Positions 25,472-33,869 of a DNA stretch of 63,780 nucleotides are shown in pieces. The DNA comes from Ignavibacteriota bacterium (GTDB lineage Bacteria; Bacteroidota; Ignavibacteria; UBA10030; BY39), in assembly GCA_003327435.1 (NCBI GenBank), contig QOQV01000014.1:1-63780 (forward strand), in the 5' to 3' direction. A model generated the notes under the pieces. It saw nothing but the letters and a program-made list of their open reading frames with translations, made no database searches and was not told the origin of the DNA. Position 1 is the first letter of the stretch. Every line of letters starts with the position of its first letter. Both the position numbers and the translations under genes were made by a program.

Positions 25472-26368
25472 ATGAAACTTAAATTCTGGGGTACAAGAGG
25501 TTCAATCCCCACACCTGGAAAAGATACAGTTAAATACGGTGGTAATACTCCATGTGTTGAATTAAGATTGGATAATAATGATTTAATAATTTTAGATGCA
25601 GGAACAGGAATCAGAAATTTAGGGGAAAAACTTATTGAGATAGGTGATTCGATTAATGCATATATTTTAATATCTCATCCACACTGGGATCATATTCAGG
25701 GATTTCCTTTCTTTAAACCCGCATTTATTTCGGGTAATCAATTGACAATTGTTTCATATGAATCAGAAAACCTCACAATTTCTAAGATGATCGCAGATCA
25801 GATGAATAAAATATATTTTCCAATATTACTGAATGAGCTAAAAGCAACAATACATTTTAAACCGGTAGTTGAGGAAAAATTCAAAGTATTTGATGCAGAG
25901 ATCGAAACTATATTTTTAAATCATCCAGCATATGCTCTCGGATATAAGATTAAACAGAATGGAAGTATAATAGTATATATCAGTGATAATGAACCATTTG
26001 ATAGATATATTGCTCAAACTATAAAAAATGTTGAAGCGCATATAATAGAAAAATTTCTTGCATCCAGTGGAGATCCTAACCAGCGTTTGTTTGATTTTGT
26101 AAGAGGAGCTGATATATTGATTTATGATACAACTTATACACCTGAGGAATACATTGATCGTGTTGGTTGGGGTCATTCACATTATCTTTTCACACTTCAG
26201 ATGGCATACGAGGGAGAGGTAAAAAATTTAATATTATTCCATTATGATCCGTCCCATTCGGATGAAAAAATCGATGAAATCTATAAAAAATGTGTAAAAG
26301 AAATAAAAATGAGAAAATATAAATTTGAATGTACCGCTGCATATGAAGGTCTAGAAATTAATCTGTAA
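25472..26368 (+). CDS. MBL fold metallo-hydrolase
   Basis: Metallo-beta-lactamase-fold hydrolase. The start MKLKFWGTRGSIPTPG, then KYGGNTPCVELR, matches a group of cytosolic MBL proteins that include phosphodiesterase-like enzymes. The metal motif is SHPHWDHIQG (about 70-79), with further His/Asp ligands at LNHPAYALGY, YDTTYTPEEY and GWGHSHY. There is no signal peptide. The 298-residue length fits. The substrate is unknown. It ends the run; the cold-shock leader begins 10 bases later. Confidence 0.85.
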   Translation: MKLKFWGTRGSIPTPGKDTVKYGGNTPCVELRLDNNDLIILDAGTGIRNLGEKLIEIGDSINAYILISHPHWDHIQGFPFFKPAFISGNQLTIVSYESENLTISKMIADQMNKIYFPILLNELKATIHFKPVVEEKFKVFDAEIETIFLNHPAYALGYKIKQNGSIIVYISDNEPFDRYIAQTIKNVEAHIIEKFLASSGDPNQRLFDFVRGADILIYDTTYTPEEYIDRVGWGHSHYLFTLQMAYEGEVKNLILFHYDPSHSDEKIDEIYKKCVKEIKMRKYKFECTAAYEGLEINL

Positions 26369-26377
26369 AATCAAAAT

Positions 26378-26406
26378 TTGACATTGAATTTTTACGGATG
26401 TATATT
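26378..26406 (+). promoter_or_regulatory. Promoter of the cold-shock gene
   Basis: TTGACA (26378-26383) and TATATT (26401-26406) are separated by 17 bases, a good sigma-70-type pair. A start near 26413 would give a leader of about 195 nt before the cold-shock start codon. Confidence 0.65.
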
Positions 26407-26504
26407 ATAATATCATTTGACCTGTTATTTTAAATCAAGCATGAGTGAATTTAGTTAAGGCTACGAATGCTCAAAGGGATGAAGAATTTAAAATTATATT
26501 AATA

Positions 26505-26573
26505 CTCTCAGGTATTAGTTGTCGCTGTAACCGATTTTAAATAACAACAGCCTGAGAGCTTTTGGTTACAGCG
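26505..26573 (+). promoter_or_regulatory. Putative pseudoknot in the cold-shock mRNA leader
   Basis: Two interleaved complementary pairs lie here: CTCTCAGG (26505-26512) with CCTGAGAG (26551-26558), and CGCTGTAACC (26523-26532) with GGTTACAGCG (26564-26573). Their order A-B-A'-B' means they form an H-type pseudoknot or two mutually exclusive hairpins. Loops are 10, 18 and 5 nt. The element ends 21 nt before the GAGGAGG ribosome site, so it is placed to act on translation. E. coli cspA leaders are known temperature-responsive structures; homology to them is not claimed. Confidence 0.6.
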
Positions 26574-26607
26574 TTTATATAGTAATTTGTTTTTGAGGAG
26601 GTTTGTA

Positions 26608-26814
26608 ATGCCAAAAGGCAAAGTTAAATGGTTTGATGTCAAAAAAGGCTATGGGTTCGTCCAGTGGAAGAACGGACAGGATGTTTTCATCCATTATTCT
26701 GAGATTCAAACAAAAGCTAAATTCAAAAAACTGGATCAGGGTGATGTGGTAGAGTTTGAACTTATTGAAGGTAACAAAGGATTACAAGCCAAAAATGTTG
26801 TAGTTGTGAAGTAA
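26608..26814 (+). CDS. Cold-shock domain protein
   Basis: Single-domain CspA-type nucleic acid-binding protein of 68 residues. KGKVKWFDVKKGYGFVQW contains the RNP1-like GYGFVQW and DVFIHYSEI is RNP2. The start is ATG 26608, which has a strong GAGGAGG (26595-26601) 6 bases upstream; a further in-frame ATG at 26587 would put this site inside the gene. It is monocistronic, with its own promoter, a long structured leader and a terminator. Confidence 0.94.
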   Translation: MPKGKVKWFDVKKGYGFVQWKNGQDVFIHYSEIQTKAKFKKLDQGDVVEFELIEGNKGLQAKNVVVVK

Positions 26815-26839
26815 ATTTCTTATTATATTAGTAAAAATT

Positions 26840-26878
26840 CCCCGAGGATGCTCAAAAGAGCAATCTTACGGGGTTTTT
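26840..26878 (+). terminator. Intrinsic terminator after the cold-shock gene
   Basis: CCCCG (26840-26844) pairs with CGGGG (26869-26873). An inner TGCTC-AAAA-GAGCA hairpin (26849-26862) and a partly paired middle give a long stem with one bulge, followed by TTTTT. Confidence 0.85.
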
Positions 26879-26901
26879 ATTACTAAAATTTAGGAATTAC
26901 A

Positions 26902-27363
26902 ATGAAATACAAAAATATTAAGTATAGTAAATTTAACCAAAGAAGTTTAGCTAAGATCGGAAAAGTGCTTAATGCTAAACCTAAAAAAATTGGAAATTAC
27001 TTCAGGTATGAAATAGTAAATAAACTTGATAAGCGTAAATTAGCCCTCGAAATTTACCCGCAAATAAAAATTGGGAATAAAAAGGGGAATATGGTAACTG
27101 TTTATGCTCTGAATTCATTAATGCAATTACACTTTTGCAGTGGCTTTATAATAAGTGAAGAATTATGTGAAGTGACTTTTATTGGCGAGATCAATGGTAA
27201 ATTAAGTGGTTTGATAGTAGAAAAAGAAGCCGGTTGCTCGTTGTTCGCTAATGTGGATAAATATATTTTATCTGGTGATTTTACAAAATTAAATCCTGAG
27301 GTTATGATATCTTCAATTGCGCTCTCCCTGGCAGAGAGCTTAATACAAAGCAAAAATAAATGA
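26902..27363 (+). CDS. Hypothetical protein upstream of ybeY
   Basis: A 153-residue protein I cannot assign. It has a very basic N-terminus (about 1-55), no signal peptide, and a central region with hydrophobic strands (NMVTVYALNSLMQLHFCSGFIISEELCEVTFIG) followed by LSGLIVEKEAGCSLFANVDK. AGGA lies 7 bases before the ATG. Its stop overlaps the ybeY start (ATGA), so it is likely co-translated with ribosome-maturation genes. Codon use looks like its neighbours. Confidence 0.6.
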   Translation: MKYKNIKYSKFNQRSLAKIGKVLNAKPKKIGNYFRYEIVNKLDKRKLALEIYPQIKIGNKKGNMVTVYALNSLMQLHFCSGFIISEELCEVTFIGEINGKLSGLIVEKEAGCSLFANVDKYILSGDFTKLNPEVMISSIALSLAESLIQSKNK

Positions 27364-27794
27364 TTTCTGTCTTTAACAATACAAAAGAATATAGAATTGT
27401 TAAGAAAGAAACTATCTCTCTTGTTAAAAATGTTTTAAAAGCTGAGAAGGTAAAAAAAGCTAATATAAATATCATTTTTGATAATGACGAATTTATGTTA
27501 TATCTTAATAAAAATTATTTGAAACATAACTGGATTACAGATGTGATAAGTTTCCAATTCGGTGAAAAAAATAAGATTGATGGTGAAGTATATATAGGTT
27601 TGCAACAAGCAGAAAGACAAGCTCAAACCTACAATGTCGAATTTAGCGAAGAAGTCTCACGACTTGTTATTCATGGAGTTCTGCATTTGATTGGTTATGA
27701 CGATAACAAAATTGGAGACAGGAAATTAATGCGTTCCAAGGAAAATCTATATCTCAAAAAATTTGAAAAAATAAATGCAAGAAAGAATAGTTGA
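27360..27794 (+). CDS. ybeY: rRNA maturation endoribonuclease YbeY
   Basis: Metal-dependent RNase of the UPF0054 family acting in 16S rRNA 3' processing and ribosome quality control. The zinc motif HGVLHLIGYDD (about residue 103) carries two of the three His; the family's third His is replaced by a trailing Asp-rich segment, DDNKIGD, so the H-x3-H-x5-H pattern appears incomplete (HGVLHLIGYDDN). NWITDVISFQFGE is the other conserved motif. The 144-residue length is normal. It overlaps both neighbours. Confidence 0.9.
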   Translation: MISVFNNTKEYRIVKKETISLVKNVLKAEKVKKANINIIFDNDEFMLYLNKNYLKHNWITDVISFQFGEKNKIDGEVYIGLQQAERQAQTYNVEFSEEVSRLVIHGVLHLIGYDDNKIGDRKLMRSKENLYLKKFEKINARKNS

Positions 27795-28221
27795 AATAAT
27801 AGTTTTTATTTTGAGCGAGATTAAATTTAATAATAAAGAACTTAAAGATGTGAATTTAAGTGCTCTTGAAAAGATGGGCTTTTCAAAATCTGAACTTAAT
27901 GCAGCTTTTAGTTGGTTATCTGATAGGTTGTATCTGCTTGAGAAGTATAAGGAAAATAAAGCAAGTCAAAAAACTTTTAGAATATTACATGATATTGAAA
28001 AATACATTTTTTCTCCACAAGCTTATGGTTATTTGCTTCAATTAAAAGAATTGGATATAATTGATGAAGTTGATATGGAATATATAATAGACATTTTGAT
28101 GCGTACATCTCAATCTGTTGATATATCTGAAATTAATTCTCTTATTGCATCAATTGTTTTGCAACGAGCGGGTAACTACTTCGGTAATTTGAATTCATAC
28201 GAAAACGAATCTGTAAATTAA
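27775..28221 (+). CDS. DUF494/Smg family protein
   Basis: A 148-residue protein of the Smg/DUF494 type: MQERIVEIIVFILSEI at the start, then LSALEKMGFSKSELNAAFSWLSDRL, a conserved pattern, and a helical C-terminus with YLLQLKELDIID. Its function is unknown; in many bacteria smg lies beside topA, and topA follows here by 11 bases. It overlaps the end of ybeY by 20 bases. Confidence 0.85.
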   Translation: MQERIVEIIVFILSEIKFNNKELKDVNLSALEKMGFSKSELNAAFSWLSDRLYLLEKYKENKASQKTFRILHDIEKYIFSPQAYGYLLQLKELDIIDEVDMEYIIDILMRTSQSVDISEINSLIASIVLQRAGNYFGNLNSYENESVN

Positions 28222-28232
28222 ATAGATAACTT

Positions 28233-30494
28233 ATGGCACAATCACTTGTTATAGTAGAATCTCCATCCAAGTCCAAAACCGTAAAAAAATATTTGGGAAA
28301 AGATTATATAGTTGAAGCTTCGGTAGGGCATATTAAAAACCTGCCTAAAAGTAAACTTGGTGTAGATTTAAAAAATGGTTACAAACCGGAATTTGTGTTG
28401 ATTAAAGGTAAGGAAGAAGTTTTAAAAAAACTGTGCGAATTAAGTGCGAAAGCTGAAAAAGTATTTATTGCTACCGATCCGGATCGTGAGGGTGAGGCAA
28501 TTGCTTATGATATTGCACAGGAAATAGAAAAAAAGAATCCTAAAATATTTAGGGTGCTTTTTCACGAAATTACAGAATCTGGAATTAGGGAAGCCATGAA
28601 AAACCCACAGATAATTAATCAAAACCTTGTGGATTCCCAAAGAGCTCGAAGGGTAATGGATAGAATAGTGGGATATAAGATAAGTCCTTTTCTGTGGAAA
28701 ACTGTTTATCATGGCTTATCAGCAGGTAGAGTTCAATCCGTTGCACTACGCTTAATCTGTGAACGGGAAGAAGAAATTCAGAATTTTGTTCCGGAAGAAT
28801 ACTGGTCAATTACTGGAGAATTTCAGGCAAAAACTGATGAACCATTCCTTGCCAAATTGATTTCACGGGCAGGGGAAGAAATAAAAATCCCTGATGAGAA
28901 CACTGCAAATACTATAGTTGAGGAACTAAAAAAACAAAATTACAAAGTAAAATCTGTATCCAAGAAAGTCGTCAAGCGCAATCCTCCAGCTCCATTTATT
29001 ACAAGTACGCTTCAACAGGAAGCTGCTAATAGATTGGGTTTCTCTGCGAAAAAAACAATGCAACTTGCTCAGGAATTGTATGAAGGAGTCGAAATCGGAG
29101 AAGACGGAATGGTTGGACTTATAACTTATATGCGTACCGATTCAACAAGATTGAGTGCTGATGCTGTAGAAGTTGTTAGAGAATATATCTTTAATAATTA
29201 TGGGAAAGAATATTTACCAAAAGAACCACGTGAGTATAAAAAAGGTAAAGCATCACAGGACGCTCATGAAGCAATCCGGCCAACAACTATAAAATACGAA
29301 CCAAAGTATATCAAGAAATTCTTACATAGTAAGGACTTGTTCCGTTTATATGAATTAATATGGAACCGATTTGTTGCATGCCAGATGACTTCTGCTGAAT
29401 TTGATCAGCTTACAGTTGAAATAATAGGTGGTGATTATTTATTCAGAGCAACTGGTACTACGCCCAAGTTTAGGGGCTTTTTACAAATTTATGATGATAT
29501 AAAGGAAGATGAGCAAACACAAAATGGAGCTGAAGAACCAATTTCAAAAATTCCACAAAATCTGAAAGTCGATGAACCTTTAACTTTAATCAATCTTTTA
29601 CCAAAGCAACATTTTACAAAACCACCTGCCAGATATACTGAGAGTAGCCTTGTGAAAGATCTGGAAGCGTATGGAATTGGAAGGCCAAGCACTTACGCCC
29701 AAATAGTAAGTACGATTATTGATCGTAAATATGTCGAACAAAAAGATAAAAAATTGTATGCACTACCACTTGGAATGGATGTTAACCGGTTACTTGTTCA
29801 AAACTTTCCTGAAATATTCAATATAAAATTTACAGCCAAAATGGAAGAAGAGCTTGATACGATTGCATCAGGTAAAAGAACTTTTCTAAAGGTAATGGAT
29901 GATTTTTACAAACCATTTAGTCAGGCGCTGGAGAAAGTTATAAAACAAACAAAAGAAATAAAGAAATCAATGCAGGAAACTACTGAAGAGTTGTGTGAAT
30001 TGTGTGGCAAACCTATGGTGATTAAATGGGGCAGAAATGGTAGGTTCAAAGCCTGTAGTGGTTATCCTGATTGTAAGAACACAAAACCACTAGATGAAGA
30101 TGTTAAAAAACATGAACATCTAAATGGCATTAAATGCGAAAAATGCGGTGGTGAGATGATAGTCAAATCAAGTAAGTATGGTACTTTCTTAGGTTGCTCT
30201 AACTATCCAAAGTGTAATAATACCAAACCGATTTCAATGGAGATGAAATGTCCGAAATGTAAAGATGGAAATTTAGTCGAACGTAAAACCAAACGAAATA
30301 AAATTTTCTATGGATGTTCAAAGTATCCTGATTGTGATTTTGCATCATGGGATAAACCCATAGATAGGAAATGTGATGTTTGTGGTGCAGATTATTTAGT
30401 AGAAAAATATAACCAGAAGCTCGGTAAATATCTACAGTGTCCCAAATGTAAAGCTAAGATTGAGATTATATCAGAAGAAATAGCTGCAAGTTAA
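28233..30494 (+). CDS. topA: DNA topoisomerase I
   Basis: Type IA topoisomerase that relaxes negative supercoils. The TOPRIM domain shows LVIVESPSKSKT and ATDPDREGEAIA (81-92). The catalytic Tyr is Y299 in GLITYMRTDSTR. Four zinc-ribbon units fill the C-terminus from about residue 590 (for example CELCGKPM...CSGYPDC and CEKCGGEM...CSNYPKC); the last, CDVCGADY...CPKC, lacks the Tyr-Pro motif. At 753 residues it is normal for this side of the tree. Confidence 0.97.
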   Translation: MAQSLVIVESPSKSKTVKKYLGKDYIVEASVGHIKNLPKSKLGVDLKNGYKPEFVLIKGKEEVLKKLCELSAKAEKVFIATDPDREGEAIAYDIAQEIEKKNPKIFRVLFHEITESGIREAMKNPQIINQNLVDSQRARRVMDRIVGYKISPFLWKTVYHGLSAGRVQSVALRLICEREEEIQNFVPEEYWSITGEFQAKTDEPFLAKLISRAGEEIKIPDENTANTIVEELKKQNYKVKSVSKKVVKRNPPAPFITSTLQQEAANRLGFSAKKTMQLAQELYEGVEIGEDGMVGLITYMRTDSTRLSADAVEVVREYIFNNYGKEYLPKEPREYKKGKASQDAHEAIRPTTIKYEPKYIKKFLHSKDLFRLYELIWNRFVACQMTSAEFDQLTVEIIGGDYLFRATGTTPKFRGFLQIYDDIKEDEQTQNGAEEPISKIPQNLKVDEPLTLINLLPKQHFTKPPARYTESSLVKDLEAYGIGRPSTYAQIVSTIIDRKYVEQKDKKLYALPLGMDVNRLLVQNFPEIFNIKFTAKMEEELDTIASGKRTFLKVMDDFYKPFSQALEKVIKQTKEIKKSMQETTEELCELCGKPMVIKWGRNGRFKACSGYPDCKNTKPLDEDVKKHEHLNGIKCEKCGGEMIVKSSKYGTFLGCSNYPKCNNTKPISMEMKCPKCKDGNLVERKTKRNKIFYGCSKYPDCDFASWDKPIDRKCDVCGADYLVEKYNQKLGKYLQCPKCKAKIEIISEEIAAS

Positions 30495-30497
30495 TAT

Positions 30498-31400
30498 ATG
30501 AAGAATTATATCCAAAAATTTTTGGAGTATCTGGAAAAAGAGCGTAAATATTCCAACCACACAATAAAATCGTATGAAGATGATCTGAATCAACTATATG
30601 TATTTTTATCAAAGCACTTCTCTGGTGTAATAGATTTAAATAAAATTGATAATGTTACTATACGGCTATTTTTAGGTGAATTTGTTGAATCAGGTTTAAC
30701 AAAAAAAAGTATAGCCAGAAAGTTATCATCATTGAAATCATTTTTTAGATATTTGACAAAAGAAAAAATATTAGTCTCTAATCCAGCACTCAACATTGCT
30801 ACACCAAAAGTACCCAAAAAACTACCAACTTTTTTAGATGAAAATTCAATAGATAAAATGATGGATTTGCCTGATCAATCTACAATTTTTGGTTTACGCG
30901 ATAAAGCTATTCTTGAGTTATTATACAGTACAGGAATCCGACTACAGGAACTGATTTCTCTTAATTTAAATCATATAAATTGGAAAAACTCTACTATAAA
31001 AGTTTTAGGAAAAGGAAATAAGGTAAGGATAGTGCCATTTGGGTCAAAGGCAAAAGAAGCAATGGAACGATATGTTTCAAGAAGAGAAGAATTGTATTCA
31101 AAACTTACAGGCTCTGATGCTAAAAATGCTTTTTTTCTTTCTAATAAGGGACTTAGATTGTACCCGAAGGGAGTTTACAATATAGTTAGTTATTATATTG
31201 AGAAAGTTTCTGACATCGAAAGAAAAAGCCCCCACATCATCAGACATACTTTTGCGACACATTTACTAAATAGAGGTGCTGATTTAAAGGCAGTTAAAGA
31301 GTTGCTCGGTCACGAGAATTTATCAACAACACAAATTTATACGCATTTAACTATCGATCATTTAAAAAAAATCTATAATCAAGCTCATCCAAAATCATAA
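30498..31400 (+). CDS. Tyrosine recombinase XerC/XerD
   Basis: Site-specific recombinase, probably for chromosome dimer resolution. An N-terminal SAM-like DNA-binding domain (about 1-95) precedes the catalytic domain with all expected residues: Arg in STGIRLQEL (about 147), Lys in LGKGNKVRIVPF, HIIRHTFATHLL, the second His in LLGHENLSTTQIYTH, and the nucleophile Tyr in the same segment. At 300 residues it fits Xer proteins better than phage integrases. It lies 3 bases after topA in a housekeeping operon. XerC and XerD cannot be told apart here. Confidence 0.92.
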   Translation: MKNYIQKFLEYLEKERKYSNHTIKSYEDDLNQLYVFLSKHFSGVIDLNKIDNVTIRLFLGEFVESGLTKKSIARKLSSLKSFFRYLTKEKILVSNPALNIATPKVPKKLPTFLDENSIDKMMDLPDQSTIFGLRDKAILELLYSTGIRLQELISLNLNHINWKNSTIKVLGKGNKVRIVPFGSKAKEAMERYVSRREELYSKLTGSDAKNAFFLSNKGLRLYPKGVYNIVSYYIEKVSDIERKSPHIIRHTFATHLLNRGADLKAVKELLGHENLSTTQIYTHLTIDHLKKIYNQAHPKS

Positions 31401-31417
31401 AAAGAAAGGAAAAAAAT

Positions 31418-31750
31418 ATGGACATTCACATTACAGCAAGGCAAATCAAATTACATCCTAAAATAAAAGAGCATGCAATTACTGAATTAAACAAATTAAA
31501 TCACTATTTTAATGGAATCTTAAGATGCAATGTTGTATTACGGCAGGAAGGTACTAGCGAACAATCCAAAATTGTTGATGTTAGTTTACATCTCTATGGT
31601 CACGATATAGTAGCAACCGAGAAATCAGATAATTTTTATAAATCAATTGATAATGCTATTATTAAATTGGAAAAACAATTGACCAAGATCAAATCAAAGT
31701 TACAAACAAAAGATAAGAAAAGAGTAAGGGCAGTAAAAGGAAAATTATAA
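31418..31750 (+). CDS. hpf: Ribosome hibernation-promoting factor (short form)
   Basis: A 110-residue HPF/YfiA-type protein: MDIHITARQIKLHPKIKEHA, then an alpha-beta fold with VDVSLHLYGHDIVATEKSDNFYKSIDNAI, and a basic tail ending KRVRAVKGKL. It lacks the long-form dimerisation domain. AAAGGA lies upstream. hprK begins 1 base after its stop. In proteobacteria hpf is also next to phosphotransfer genes (rpoN-hpf-ptsN), a loose parallel. Confidence 0.92.
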   Translation: MDIHITARQIKLHPKIKEHAITELNKLNHYFNGILRCNVVLRQEGTSEQSKIVDVSLHLYGHDIVATEKSDNFYKSIDNAIIKLEKQLTKIKSKLQTKDKKRVRAVKGKL

Positions 31751-31751
31751 T

Positions 31752-32762
31752 ATGGAATTAAAATGTAAGGAAATTACCAAACAGAGTATAACAGTTGGTT
31801 TTCTTTACGAGACCAACAAGGAAAGGTTATCACTAACCTTATTAAATGGGCAAGTGGGTTTCACTCGTGAAATTACTGATAAAAATTTTCACCGTCCTGG
31901 TTTAGCTCTGGCTGGATATGTTGAACTCTTTACTTTTAATCGTGTGCAGATTTTTGGTAACACGGAGATAAAATATCTAAACCACTTACCTCTTGAAGAA
32001 AGAATTAAGTCCTTCAAAAGGTTACTTGAGTTTGAAATTCCATGTATAATTGTTACAAATAATAATACATTAAATCCTGAGTTGCTGGAGTTGGCATCAC
32101 AAAAAAATATTGCAGTGATGCAAACTTCATTTGAAACAACTAAGTTGGTGTACTTCCTAAGCGATTTTCTGGATGATCAGTTTTCAGTGCAAACTGTTGT
32201 GCATGGATCTTTTGTAGATGTGTATGGAATTGGTGTTCTTTTAATTGGTAGGTCTGGAATTGGTAAAAGTGAAATTGCACTTGATCTGGTTGAAAGAGGC
32301 CATAGATTGGTTGCAGACGATGTTGTTATGATAACAAGAAAAGGTGAAGGTATATTGATTGGCTCAGGTACAGATATCGTTAAACATTTTATGGAAATTA
32401 GAGGCCTTGGTTTGATTGATGTTAGAGCCATGTTTGGAATTCGAGCCATAAGATTTCAAAAAAGAGTCGAAGTTGTGATTGAATTGACCGATTGGAACCC
32501 AAACGAAGAATATACAAGAACTGGCCTGGATAATGAGGGAATAAAAATTTTAGGTGTAGAATTGTTACATGTAAAATTACCAATCTTCCCGGGTAAGAAT
32601 GTAACTGTTATATGTGAAGTAATAGCTTTAAATTATTTACTGAAACATTATGGTTACGATGCTGCAAAGGAGTTTGCAAAACGTCTTGAATCAATAATTG
32701 ACCAAAAAAAGCAGCAAATTGGTGATCGGGCAATTGATTATTTTGAGCATGATTTTGAGTGA
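31752..32762 (+). CDS. hprK: HPr kinase/phosphorylase
   Basis: Bifunctional Ser kinase/phosphorylase of HPr proteins. The C-terminal half has the P-loop GRSGIGKSE (about 170), HRLVADDVV and the signature LMEIRGLGLIDVRAMFG-type segment (here FMEIRGLGLIDVRAMFG). The N-terminal domain (about 1-130) is of DRTGG type. The 336-residue length is somewhat above the typical 310. No ptsH, ptsI or other PTS gene is in the window, so its partner must be elsewhere. Confidence 0.93.
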   Translation: MELKCKEITKQSITVGFLYETNKERLSLTLLNGQVGFTREITDKNFHRPGLALAGYVELFTFNRVQIFGNTEIKYLNHLPLEERIKSFKRLLEFEIPCIIVTNNNTLNPELLELASQKNIAVMQTSFETTKLVYFLSDFLDDQFSVQTVVHGSFVDVYGIGVLLIGRSGIGKSEIALDLVERGHRLVADDVVMITRKGEGILIGSGTDIVKHFMEIRGLGLIDVRAMFGIRAIRFQKRVEVVIELTDWNPNEEYTRTGLDNEGIKILGVELLHVKLPIFPGKNVTVICEVIALNYLLKHYGYDAAKEFAKRLESIIDQKKQQIGDRAIDYFEHDFE

Positions 32763-32787
32763 AAATTTTAAAATTTTCGTTTAACTC

Positions 32788-32816
32788 TTGACAAATGCCT
32801 ATTTTTTTATTATAAT
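32788..32816 (+). promoter_or_regulatory. Consensus sigma-70-type promoter for the M23 peptidase gene
   Basis: TTGACA (32788-32793) and TATAAT (32811-32816) with exactly 17 bases between. Both hexamers are perfect. A start near 32823 leaves a leader of about 60 nt before the ATG at 32883. This indicates a housekeeping sigma factor with E. coli-like preference rather than the Bacteroides -33/-7 type. Confidence 0.85.
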
Positions 32817-32882
32817 TAACAAAAAACTGCTTAAAAATCGCATAAAAAAGCCATTTTTAAGCTTATTTTAAAGAATTTTTAT

Positions 32883-33851
32883 ATGATATTTAAGAAAAGA
32901 AAATATTTTTATCTATCCGAGACAGATCTTCAATATAAGGAAGTCAGGTACTTCGGGTTAAAGACCTTGGCAACTATTTTGCTAAGCGTTGTATTTATAT
33001 TAGGTTTAATTATTTCTGGAAATTATCTAATCTACGACTTCCTTAACCTCGGATATGATCGAATTGAAAAAATATTGAACGAAAATAAGGAATTGCGTAC
33101 TCAGATTGCAACACTAACAGATAAATTTAAACAGCTTAAATCTGATGTTGAAGCTTTAAATGCACAGGGTGATCAATTTAGGATGCTCGTGGATCTTCCT
33201 CGTCTGAGTAAAGATGAGCTTCAACTTGGTGTTGGAGGTAATATTTTGAATTTTGATGCTAATAAAATTCTTTATTCCGGCAGTTCAATACTGGACAGTA
33301 TAAATTTAATGATTGATCAGTTAAGTCGTGAAGTAAACTTACAGAAAGAAAGTTATAATAGCGTTCTAAATAAATATAATTATAATCAGAAACTTTTTGC
33401 TTCCATCCCTGCGTTAAAACCGATGGATGGTTATTATTCTCCTCATGGTTTCGGAAAAAGAATACATCCAGTTTTAGGTGTTTATCGAGTTCATGAAGGT
33501 CTCGATATTATAAACGATGTTGGTACTCCAGTGTATGCTACTGGTGATGGAGAAGTAGAATTTGCCGGACCGAGTGGTGGAAGTTATGGAATAGTGGTGA
33601 TTATCAATCACGGTTTTGGTTATCAAACACTTTATGCTCATTTATCAAAAGTATTAGTTCGACCTGGTACCAAGGTTAAGCGTGGTACGATGATCGCTAA
33701 AAGTGGTAAGACAGGTTTAGTCAGTGGTCCTCATCTGCACTACGAAGTAATATATAATGGAGTGAAAAAGAATCCTATTGATTATTTCTTCGATGATTTT
33801 GCTATCAATCAGTATCTAAAAAATTATTCAAACAAAAACCAGAATAACTAA
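32883..33851 (+). CDS. M23 family metallopeptidase
   Basis: Cell-wall endopeptidase of the LytM/peptidase M23 type, anchored in the inner membrane. One TM segment (about 30-55) is followed by a coiled coil (about 60-105) and the catalytic domain (about 185-300). Zinc ligands and catalytic residues are intact: H in HPVLG region, HEGLD (about 204-208) and HLHYE (about 283). It is therefore likely active rather than a degenerate divisome activator. It has its own consensus promoter. Confidence 0.9.
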   Translation: MIFKKRKYFYLSETDLQYKEVRYFGLKTLATILLSVVFILGLIISGNYLIYDFLNLGYDRIEKILNENKELRTQIATLTDKFKQLKSDVEALNAQGDQFRMLVDLPRLSKDELQLGVGGNILNFDANKILYSGSSILDSINLMIDQLSREVNLQKESYNSVLNKYNYNQKLFASIPALKPMDGYYSPHGFGKRIHPVLGVYRVHEGLDIINDVGTPVYATGDGEVEFAGPSGGSYGIVVIINHGFGYQTLYAHLSKVLVRPGTKVKRGTMIAKSGKTGLVSGPHLHYEVIYNGVKKNPIDYFFDDFAINQYLKNYSNKNQNN

Positions 33852-33869
33852 AAGAAAGGAGTGAAAGTT

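Noticed and set aside
26587-26607. Upstream start of the cold-shock protein
   Set aside because: It would place the GAGGAGG ribosome site inside the gene; MPKGKVKWF is the normal family start.
30498-31400. Phage or island integrase driving the tRNA-linked array
   Set aside because: Length, domain make-up and the housekeeping setting fit XerC/XerD, and it lies 11 kb away from the array with no island border nearby.
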